64,000 nt of DNA from an uncultured Bacilli bacterium (GTDB lineage Bacteria > Bacillota_I > Bacilli_A > RFN20 > CAG-631). The stretch covers positions 13,855 to 77,854 of the forward strand of contig CAKPXF010000011.1 of assembly GCA_934201705.1 (NCBI GenBank), read 5' to 3'. Under the pieces are notes generated by a model, which worked only from the letters and a program-made list of their open reading frames with translations, was not told where the DNA came from and did not search any database. A program made the position numbers and the translations under genes. Shown one piece after another: positions 46,709 to 53,925 of the stretch (position 1 is the stretch's first letter; each line of letters begins with the position of its first letter).

Positions 46709-46737
46709 TTTTGTAAAAAAAGTATATATTTAGTAAA
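46709..46737. promoter_or_regulatory. paired direct-repeat operator, copy A
   Basis: TTTTGTAAA (46709-46717) and TTTAGTAAA (46729-46737), period 20 nt, i.e. about two helical turns, as for AraC-type monomer sites. A -35-like TTGACT on the minus strand (46693-46698) lies ~10 bp further toward the AraC gene. The same element occurs at 63102-63130. Confidence 0.55.
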
Positions 46738-46754
46738 AATAATTTAAATAAAAA

Positions 46755-46781
46755 CGCCCCTTTAAAAGTATATAAGGAGCG
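46755..46781 (-). terminator. terminator of the ABC importer operon
   Basis: On the minus strand CGCTCCTT pairs with AAGGGGCG (one G-T pair) and is followed by TTTTTATTT. It lies between the binding-protein gene and the AraC gene. Confidence 0.8.
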
Positions 46782-46791
46782 AAATTAAATA

Positions 46792-48369
46792 TTATTTTCC
46801 ATTTAAGGTTGAATAATCAAAATTAGGGTCATATCCATCATTCCAATTAGATACATCAATATTTAAAGCATTAATCATATCTAAGCATCCTTGGCGTAAT
46901 TCTTTATCATAATTTTTAAAGAATTTTTCATTGTTGTATTTATCAGCAATCCAGTATTGGAAATAGCGTGACATTTTTGATTGAGTTGCAACAGTTACAC
47001 CAGTTGTCCAATTACAAGATGGAGTACGTGGAAAATCTCTTTTTAAATATTCTACTACCTCTGATGGAATAATTGAATCATAAACAGCTCCTACATATTG
47101 ACCAGCTTGTTCATCAACCATTTTATCAATGTTTTCTGGAACAGTTAGCCACATTAAAAATAATTTTGAGGCAAGAAGATGATCTTTTCCTTTTTGCTTG
47201 CTAGCAAGCTTTACGATATTAAATGATTCACAGATAGGTGGATTATAAGCGCCTTGTTCCATTACATAATCTGAGGTATATTTTGATGTTTTAGAATTAG
47301 CTAAAGGAGTTGGGAAAATTCCATAATCAAACTTTCTTGCAGCATCAACATTTTCTTCATTTACACGCCACATACCATCTTCAACCATTCCAACCTTTCC
47401 TTCAGTCCAAAGAGGCTGATATTCAGTGCTTGCAGCTCCAGTTTGCAAAATATTTAAGTATTTATTTTTAACTTCTCTATATAAAGATAAAATGTTATCA
47501 ATATTTTTACCTTGCCCATAAAATACCCCTTCATAAACAGCACGTAATTGTTCGTTTTGTGTCATATAGCCATTATTATCATAATCCCATTGGTCAATTA
47601 TTTTTTGAGCATATGTTGGACCAAGGGAGTATTGAATATCCCAAACATCAATATTTGGTGTGGCATTTAAAGACCAAGGGGCAACAGCAACGTAACCGGC
47701 TTCATTAATCTTATTACATACATTCTTAAATTCTTCCCAATCAGTAGGAACGCTTAAATTTAATTCTTCAAAAATTTCTTTATTATAATAATAAGCAGTA
47801 GCACTGCCTGGATAGCACATAACCGGAACTGCACAAATATTATTAGCAGCATCTGTTGTCATATCAGAAAGCCACATATATTCTGGAAATTGATCCTTCC
47901 AATGAATACTACCTCTTTTACCTTGCTCAATAAAAACATTTGGTTCTTCCATTATTTCATTTAAGTTTTCATACCAGCCTCTATCTGAATATTCAGAGCC
48001 ATGCATCATTACAATATCTGGAGCATCATTTGAAGATATTTGAGTTGTCATCCACATTGCCCAATCTCCAAATGATTTTTTTGAATAAGCCCATTGGATA
48101 GTGACATTTGGAAACATTTTACAAAACTCATCAGCAATATCTTGAATAGATCTAAAGACTGTTGGCTGTTGCTCTGTTGGTTCTGTATTTGTTGTTGGCA
48201 TTAAGCCATTAAGATCAACAAGAAGGGTAATTGGCTTACCATCATTAATAACAATATTGCTTGCTGGTTTGTTTGAATTACCATCACTACTAATAACATT
48301 ATCAATAGTACAACTTGACATTACAACAACAAGTGGCATTAATAAGTAATACAATTTTTTATTTTTCAT
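46792..48369 (-). CDS. ABC transporter sugar-binding lipoprotein
   Basis: 525 aa from ATG 48369, which has AGAGGTG just upstream; the GTG at 48375 overlaps that site. Lipobox VVMSSC marks a lipoprotein. The mature part is an SBP_bac_1 (MalE-type) solute-binding protein: APDIVMMHGSEYSDRGWYENL, CAVPVMCYPGSATAYYYNKEIF, VPTDWEEFKNVC, and a later KVGMVEDGMWRVNEEN. Two aromatic-rich regions fit sugar stacking. It is the last gene of the importer block (permeases upstream on the same strand) and ends at a terminator. Confidence 0.92.
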   Translation of the reverse strand: MKNKKLYYLLMPLVVVMSSCTIDNVISSDGNSNKPASNIVINDGKPITLLVDLNGLMPTTNTEPTEQQPTVFRSIQDIADEFCKMFPNVTIQWAYSKKSFGDWAMWMTTQISSNDAPDIVMMHGSEYSDRGWYENLNEIMEEPNVFIEQGKRGSIHWKDQFPEYMWLSDMTTDAANNICAVPVMCYPGSATAYYYNKEIFEELNLSVPTDWEEFKNVCNKINEAGYVAVAPWSLNATPNIDVWDIQYSLGPTYAQKIIDQWDYDNNGYMTQNEQLRAVYEGVFYGQGKNIDNILSLYREVKNKYLNILQTGAASTEYQPLWTEGKVGMVEDGMWRVNEENVDAARKFDYGIFPTPLANSKTSKYTSDYVMEQGAYNPPICESFNIVKLASKQKGKDHLLASKLFLMWLTVPENIDKMVDEQAGQYVGAVYDSIIPSEVVEYLKRDFPRTPSCNWTTGVTVATQSKMSRYFQYWIADKYNNEKFFKNYDKELRQGCLDMINALNIDVSNWNDGYDPNFDYSTLNGK

Positions 48370-48380
48370 ATTCACACCTC

Positions 48381-49220
48381 TTAAAACTTAATAGCAGAGC
48401 TATTTAAACCTTCAACATAATATTTATTTCCAAAAATAAATAAGAATATCATTGGAATTGTTGATACTAAATAGCCTGAGAATAATAATGGATAGCTTCC
48501 AGCATTTCCTGATAAGAATTCTTTTTTAATAGCAGCGGCAATTGTAAGCTTTGACGTATCTGTTGGAATTGCAATCATTGGCCATAAATAATCATTCCAA
48601 ACACCATTTAATTGCATAATAATTAATGTTAACAAAATAGGCATTGATAAAGGTAAGCATATTTTAATAAAGCACATAAAATCATTAGCCCCATCAATAC
48701 GAGCCGCTTCAAAAATACCCTCATCAATTGAAGCAAAGAAGCTTCTTAATAAAAATACAGCAAATACAGATCCACCAGTAATAATTGGTATAATTAAAAT
48801 TGCATAAGTATTAGTACCAACAAGCTTTTTATAAAGCATAAAGCTTGGAACAAGAGTCATAATTGCTGGTATCATCATTAAGCCAATAACTAGCATAAAT
48901 AATATTTGTTTACCTGGAAATTTCTTTCTAGCAAAGGCATATGCTGCAGGGCAGGATACTAATAATACACCGGCTGTTCCTAAAACACCAACAATCATTG
49001 TATTTAAAATATATCGATAAAGGCTTTTAATAGCTACAAAGAAATTTGTAAAATTTAAAGGTAAGGCTGGTAGCCATTTATTTACTTGGAATTGTGCGTT
49101 ACTTTTAAAGGCTCCCCATATAGCAACTAATAAAGGATAAAACATTAAAGCAACAATAATCATCAAAACTAAATTAGCAAAAAATTGTCCAAAATGAATT
49201 TTTCTAGGCTTTTTAACCAT
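48381..49220 (-). CDS. ABC sugar transporter permease, MalG type
   Basis: 279 aa, six helices. The cytoplasmic EAA loop reads EAARIDGANDFMCFIKICLPLSMPIL. The C-terminal end KYYVEGLNSSAIKF is the usual MalG/CUT1 ending (VxGLTAGAVKG type). It starts 2 bp after the MalF-type gene ends and precedes the binding-protein gene. Confidence 0.93.
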   Translation of the reverse strand: MVKKPRKIHFGQFFANLVLMIIVALMFYPLLVAIWGAFKSNAQFQVNKWLPALPLNFTNFFVAIKSLYRYILNTMIVGVLGTAGVLLVSCPAAYAFARKKFPGKQILFMLVIGLMMIPAIMTLVPSFMLYKKLVGTNTYAILIIPIITGGSVFAVFLLRSFFASIDEGIFEAARIDGANDFMCFIKICLPLSMPILLTLIIMQLNGVWNDYLWPMIAIPTDTSKLTIAAAIKKEFLSGNAGSYPLLFSGYLVSTIPMIFLFIFGNKYYVEGLNSSAIKF

Positions 49221-49222
49221 TG

Positions 49223-50137
49223 CTATGCCATCTCCTTTCTTCTTCCAATTTTAAATGATAATAATGTTAGTCCCATAATAATTAAGAACAAGAATGTTCC
49301 AATAGCACTAGCAAATCCCATTCTTCCTGATTGGAAGGCTGCTTGATACATATAATAGCCTGGAACCATTGTGTCATATCCAGGGCCACCATTAGTTAAT
49401 AAGAATTGGACTGAATAATCTTGAATTAAGACAATCAAACCATTAATTAAATAGAATTTTACTTGTCCTAGCATTTGCGGTAAATCAATATAGTAAATAA
49501 TATGTCTAGTTGAAGCCCCATCAATTCTAGCGCTTTCTCTAGCTTCTGGTGATATAGAATTTAACCCTGATAAATAAATTAAAACATTTGTACCACTAAC
49601 CCATGGAAAGCCCATAAAGATAATGGCTGCTATAACTGTCCTTGAATCATTTAGCCAATCAATTGGTGAGCCACCAAAGAATTGCCATATTGAGCTTATT
49701 AAGCCATAATTTGGATCATAAATATAAGCCCAAATCAAGGTAGTTACAACTCCTGGCGCTACCATTGGAATTAAAACTGCTAATCTATAAAATGATTTTA
49801 GCTTTTGTGATCTTATATTAAAAATTAATTCGGCCACTATTAAAGGGACTACTATACTAATTAAAAGCTTTGGTACCATAAGAATTATCATATTTAAACA
49901 AGCCGGCCAAAATACTTCTGTATCTGTTAAAAATTCTTTATAATTTAAAATTCCTATAAAGGTTGCTCTTCCATCATCCTTCCAATCAAAGAAGGAATGG
50001 TAAATACTACTAAAGGCTGGAAAATAAGAAAATAAAATCAAGAAGAAAAATAATGGGATTAAATAAAAATAAGCCGCACGATTTTTATGTATACTTTTGA
50101 AAATGTTTTTAATTTTATTTGTTTTCTTTTCTTTCAT
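49223..50137 (-). CDS. ABC sugar transporter permease, MalF type
   Basis: 304 aa. First helix region YFYLIPLFFFLILFSYFPAF, then the CUT1 EAA loop ARESARIDGASTRHIIYYIDLPQM, which contacts the ATPase. Together with the 48381 permease and the 46792 lipoprotein it forms a CUT1-type oligosaccharide importer. No ATP-binding subunit is encoded in the window; such importers commonly share an MsmX-type ATPase encoded elsewhere. Confidence 0.93.
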   Translation of the reverse strand: MKEKKTNKIKNIFKSIHKNRAAYFYLIPLFFFLILFSYFPAFSSIYHSFFDWKDDGRATFIGILNYKEFLTDTEVFWPACLNMIILMVPKLLISIVVPLIVAELIFNIRSQKLKSFYRLAVLIPMVAPGVVTTLIWAYIYDPNYGLISSIWQFFGGSPIDWLNDSRTVIAAIIFMGFPWVSGTNVLIYLSGLNSISPEARESARIDGASTRHIIYYIDLPQMLGQVKFYLINGLIVLIQDYSVQFLLTNGGPGYDTMVPGYYMYQAAFQSGRMGFASAIGTFLFLIIMGLTLLSFKIGRRKEMA

Positions 50138-50154
50138 ATACTACAACCTCTTTT

Positions 50155-50658
50155 CTAATTTAAATCAAAGAAAATATCATTAGTTGTCATATTAGATGAT
50201 GACTTTGATGAAAGTGCAACCATTTTTAAAGTGTAAGTTTTAGTTGCTGGAACGAATACGAATAAAGAATTATCTTCATCAGTGATTGTAAATACTACAT
50301 CGCTAGCAGTATTAGCTAAGTAACAACGATATTCAAAATCGATTTCACCATTTTCGTTTGTTGTAAGTCTACCAATAATGTTCCTATTTGTTTTCACATA
50401 TAAAATATGATTAGCAATAGGATTATTGTTTTTAGTTACTTTCGCTTTAATTTCTATTTGAGTCTTTCCATCACAAATTCCAACATTTAGTGGTATTTCC
50501 TTTCCATTATCATCCAAAACAGTTTCTTTATTCACTCTTTCAACGCTTACAAAATCAATTGAATACGTTGAAGCAATAATACTATCAATGCCATATCCTA
50601 TTAAAATGATTGCTATAATTGCAACAATTACAATAATTTTTTTAATTATATTTTTCAT
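50155..50658 (-). CDS. membrane-anchored Ig-like protein in the ABC operon
   Basis: 167 aa from ATG 50658, one base after the stop of the upstream glycosidase gene; a TTG at 50670 is possible but overlaps it. One N-terminal membrane helix (residues ~6-26) without a lipobox, then a single beta-sandwich domain (QIEIKAKVTKNNNPIANHIL, ENGEIDFEYRC, DVVFTITDEDNSLFVFV), the pattern of bacterial Ig/invasin-like modules. I do not recognise a family. It sits between a glycosidase and the permeases, so it is probably an accessory of uptake or of the surface complex. Confidence 0.7.
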   Translation of the reverse strand: MKNIIKKIIVIVAIIAIILIGYGIDSIIASTYSIDFVSVERVNKETVLDDNGKEIPLNVGICDGKTQIEIKAKVTKNNNPIANHILYVKTNRNIIGRLTTNENGEIDFEYRCYLANTASDVVFTITDEDNSLFVFVPATKTYTLKMVALSSKSSSNMTTNDIFFDLN

Positions 50659-50659
50659 A

Positions 50660-52840
50660 TTATTTATCAAACCTATAGTTCATAATAATAGGCTCCCCTT
50701 TATATGATATTTTAATTTCTTTACTTCCTTTAGTATTTAAATATAGCCATGATATTCCACTCCAAATAGCTTCACATGGTAAATTGTCTTTTAATGGAGT
50801 GTTGTTTTCATTTAAAATATTTAAGCCATCAGGATAGCCCTTTATTGTTCTTAAAGGATTATTATTTAAGTCTTTAAAGCTAATGATTAAATGGTCTTTA
50901 TTATTGACTTTTAATGTAAAGCTATCATTTTTATTTAATTCAATTTCTTTATAATTATCTTTTACTTCAATTATTTTAGAATCATTATAATTTTGATAAT
51001 TATTATTTACTATTTTGTATTTATATAATAAGTATTCAAATTCATTCATATTAATAGTAAAGCCATTAAATGTCTGAATTAAATTATTTGTTAAGCAACC
51101 ATTTTTAATTAGTAATGATAAATCTATATTTTTATTATTAAAATCATTTAAATTAACATTTACATTTTGACTTAAGTATGTTGGATTAACAATTAATAAA
51201 TAACCTTCCTTGTCATTATAAAGACGATAGCCATATACTTCAGCATTTCTTACATCACCTAAAATGAATTCACATTGCATTTTTTTATTAGTTATGTCAG
51301 ATAAAATACTATCTACAAAATGATAATAATTCATGTCATCTTGATCTAATAACGAAATATCACCATAAGGATTAATTTTATTAGTGCCTCTTAAAACATT
51401 ATGAAGAATTGATTGTCTAAAGGCTTCTTTTTTAATTCTATATATTGTACCAGTAATTCCCATCATAGAGCCATGATCATCTATAGCATAAAAAGGAATA
51501 TAACTATCGACAAAATTTCTAAGCATAGAATCTGAATAATAAATTAATGATGTAGCAAAATTTGGCGTTGGAATTTCGCTAGGACGAGGATCGCCACAAT
51601 AAATGTAATTTATATATTTTAGCCAATAAGGAGAAACAACTTTTTTATCCATCTTTTTAACGCTAGCTAAGCAATCAAGATTAATTGTCCATCCATTATA
51701 GCATAATATTTTTACATCTTTATCGACTTTATGAATCATGTTTACCATTTTAATGAAGTTTTTTATGCTCTTTTCTTTTGATTCAACATGCTTAATTGAG
51801 TGATTATGATTTGGATTTTTGCATTCAAAGTAAGCGAAATCTAGTTTTATTATTTTAAGATTATCTTCTTTGATATGTTTAATTATAGCATTACTCATAG
51901 AAGAAGCTACCTCATCACAAGCAAAGCAATAGGAATTATTATTTAATAAATTATCATATTGTTTAAAATCAGTTGGTTTATTATGAATAAAATTAATATC
52001 AAACCATAAACCAAAGTTCATATCTAATTCTTTAACCTTATTTAAAATGCCATTTATGCCATTAGGAAATATAGCATCATCATAATCTTGATATTTTTTA
52101 CCTAATTTATGCCAAAAAGCATCCATTATATAATAATCAAATTTTGTCTTTGATCCTTCCATAAAGTTCTTTAAGTCATTTATATTTTTATAAGCTAACT
52201 TTTCATCAATAATAGGGTCATTAGGTGTTAAATTATCGTATAATCCCCAGTTACAAAATACTCTATAAGGAATATTTTCTTTATTTAAAGCAAATGATTT
52301 GACATATTGTCTAAATTCTTCTTCAAGATTTTTATTATTATTTAATACATAAACTACATCTAATGATTTAAAATAGCATCCTTTAAAATAAGGAGTTTCT
52401 AAAAAATTACAGACGTTATTTTCATGTTGATTATTACATGAAGGGAATTCAATTCCAATCCAAGCAATATTATTTATAAAGCATGGCATTCCTTCAAATC
52501 CAAGACGTAAATCTAAATTACTTTTTCTTGATTCAAGAGTAATTTGCTTTATAAATAATTCTTTTTTAGATACAATTTCTATATTTTTTATAAATTTATT
52601 ATCTTCGTTTAAATAATTAACTAAAACATAAAAATCATCAAAGCTATATTTAAAAGTTATTTTTTCTTCTTTATCATTTATTATTTCTTTTCTACCATCT
52701 TTTGAATAAACTATTTTATCATTTAATAATAAAATGAAATCATTTTCTCCAGTAAGTGCAAAGCTATTATTACTATTATTAATAAAAGTTAATTCATTAT
52801 CTTTTATAATCAATTGCCCATTTGTATTTTTTAAAACCAT
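50660..52840 (-). CDS. GH36-like (clan GH-D) glycosidase, probable alpha-galactosidase
   Basis: 726 aa, no signal peptide. Beta-rich N-terminal domain (~1-190), then a TIM barrel (~200-530) with FDYYIMDAFWHKLGKKY, MNFGLWFDINFIHN, and LKIIKLDFAYFECKNPNHNH, where the KLDF Asp is in the position of the GH27/GH36 nucleophile. A C-terminal beta domain follows. Clan GH-D includes alpha-galactosidase and alpha-N-acetylgalactosaminidase; related GH31 is an alternative but the KLDF block fits GH36 better. It lies between the LacI regulator and the importer, so it should cut an imported galactoside. Confidence 0.75.
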   Translation of the reverse strand: MVLKNTNGQLIIKDNELTFINNSNNSFALTGENDFILLLNDKIVYSKDGRKEIINDKEEKITFKYSFDDFYVLVNYLNEDNKFIKNIEIVSKKELFIKQITLESRKSNLDLRLGFEGMPCFINNIAWIGIEFPSCNNQHENNVCNFLETPYFKGCYFKSLDVVYVLNNNKNLEEEFRQYVKSFALNKENIPYRVFCNWGLYDNLTPNDPIIDEKLAYKNINDLKNFMEGSKTKFDYYIMDAFWHKLGKKYQDYDDAIFPNGINGILNKVKELDMNFGLWFDINFIHNKPTDFKQYDNLLNNNSYCFACDEVASSMSNAIIKHIKEDNLKIIKLDFAYFECKNPNHNHSIKHVESKEKSIKNFIKMVNMIHKVDKDVKILCYNGWTINLDCLASVKKMDKKVVSPYWLKYINYIYCGDPRPSEIPTPNFATSLIYYSDSMLRNFVDSYIPFYAIDDHGSMMGITGTIYRIKKEAFRQSILHNVLRGTNKINPYGDISLLDQDDMNYYHFVDSILSDITNKKMQCEFILGDVRNAEVYGYRLYNDKEGYLLIVNPTYLSQNVNVNLNDFNNKNIDLSLLIKNGCLTNNLIQTFNGFTINMNEFEYLLYKYKIVNNNYQNYNDSKIIEVKDNYKEIELNKNDSFTLKVNNKDHLIISFKDLNNNPLRTIKGYPDGLNILNENNTPLKDNLPCEAIWSGISWLYLNTKGSKEIKISYKGEPIIMNYRFDK

Positions 52841-52852
52841 ATGTTAATCCCT

Positions 52853-53863
52853 CTACTTATTTTTCTTTAATGAATCGCGTAAAACTATTTCGCAAGGCAC
52901 AATAACATTAACTGGGAATTTTCTAAAGTAAGTAATTCTTTCAATTAATAAATCTGATATTAATCTTCCAATTTCTTCCTTATAAATTCTAATAGTTGTT
53001 AAAGGGACCTTACAATAACTGGCTTTATAAACATCATCATGTCCGGTTATTGAAACATCATTTGGAACATTATAGCCATGCTCTATTAAGGCATTTTCTA
53101 TTCCAATGGCCATTTCATCATTTAAGCAGCAAATAACCTTAGGTGGCTTATATTTCTTTAATAATAAGCATGCTTTTTCATAAGCATTTACTTCATTATA
53201 CCCTCCATCAAATGAAAAGTTTTCATTAATAGTTATGCCAATGCTATTTGCATATTCTTTGATATGCTTAATTCGCCCTTCTTCTTCTCCATATACAAGC
53301 GCAACTTCTTCATAACCATATTCTTTTATTAATGATAGCATTGGATTTAAAGAAACATTAATATCTGTTCCTACACTATCACAATTTGGAAAAGATTTAC
53401 CATAAATGCAAGAAATATATTTTGATTGATGCTTTAAATAGTTATATAAGTTATTAGGAATTGTACCAAAAATTACTAGCCCATCAAGTATTTTACTAGT
53501 AAGTGGCTCTTTCTTTTCATATTTGGCATATACTTCATCAATATAAAACTTGTATACTTCAAATTTTTCCTCTAAAAATATTGTTGATAAGCCTTCAGCA
53601 ATATTATCAAAATATAAATTGCTTTTGCCTTTAATTCCTTTATAGGTTAAATAGCCAATTCGTATAGTCCTTTTAGAAACTAATGAATTAGTTGCTAGCA
53701 TTCTAGCATTTGTATTAGGAGTATATCCTGTTTTTTCTATTTCTTTTAATACTTTGTCTATTGTTTCCTGACGGCATTTTAATGTCTCGTCTTTATTAAT
53801 AATTCTTGAAACAAGTGAGATTGAAACCCCACATGCTTTGGCAATATCCTTCATCGTAATCAT
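52853..53863 (-). CDS. LacI-family transcriptional regulator
   Basis: 336 aa, RBS AAGGAGG. N-terminal LacI HTH MKDIAKACGVSISLVSRIINKD with hinge YTPNTNARML, then a periplasmic-binding-protein-like effector domain (RIGYLTYKGI, GLVIFGTIPN, CLNDEMAIGIENALIEHGYNVPNDVSITGHDD). It stands at the head of the GH36/ABC block and just downstream of the surface operon. A perfect LacI-like palindrome in the divergent region at 61859-61874 is a candidate operator for it, suggesting that it could control both blocks. Confidence 0.92.
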   Translation of the reverse strand: MITMKDIAKACGVSISLVSRIINKDETLKCRQETIDKVLKEIEKTGYTPNTNARMLATNSLVSKRTIRIGYLTYKGIKGKSNLYFDNIAEGLSTIFLEEKFEVYKFYIDEVYAKYEKKEPLTSKILDGLVIFGTIPNNLYNYLKHQSKYISCIYGKSFPNCDSVGTDINVSLNPMLSLIKEYGYEEVALVYGEEEGRIKHIKEYANSIGITINENFSFDGGYNEVNAYEKACLLLKKYKPPKVICCLNDEMAIGIENALIEHGYNVPNDVSITGHDDVYKASYCKVPLTTIRIYKEEIGRLISDLLIERITYFRKFPVNVIVPCEIVLRDSLKKNK

Positions 53864-53886
53864 AAAATGCCTCCTTTTTAATACAC

Positions 53887-53918
53887 ATATAGAAGGGAAA
53901 TTGTTTTCCCTTCTATAT
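53887..53918. terminator. strong hairpin between the surface operon and the LacI gene
   Basis: Perfect 14-bp stem ATATAGAAGGGAAA with TTTCCCTTCTATAT and a 4-nt loop. Neither strand has a good T-run after it, so it may act as a transcript-stabilising or weakly terminating structure. Confidence 0.6.
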
Positions 53919-53925
53919 ATACAAA

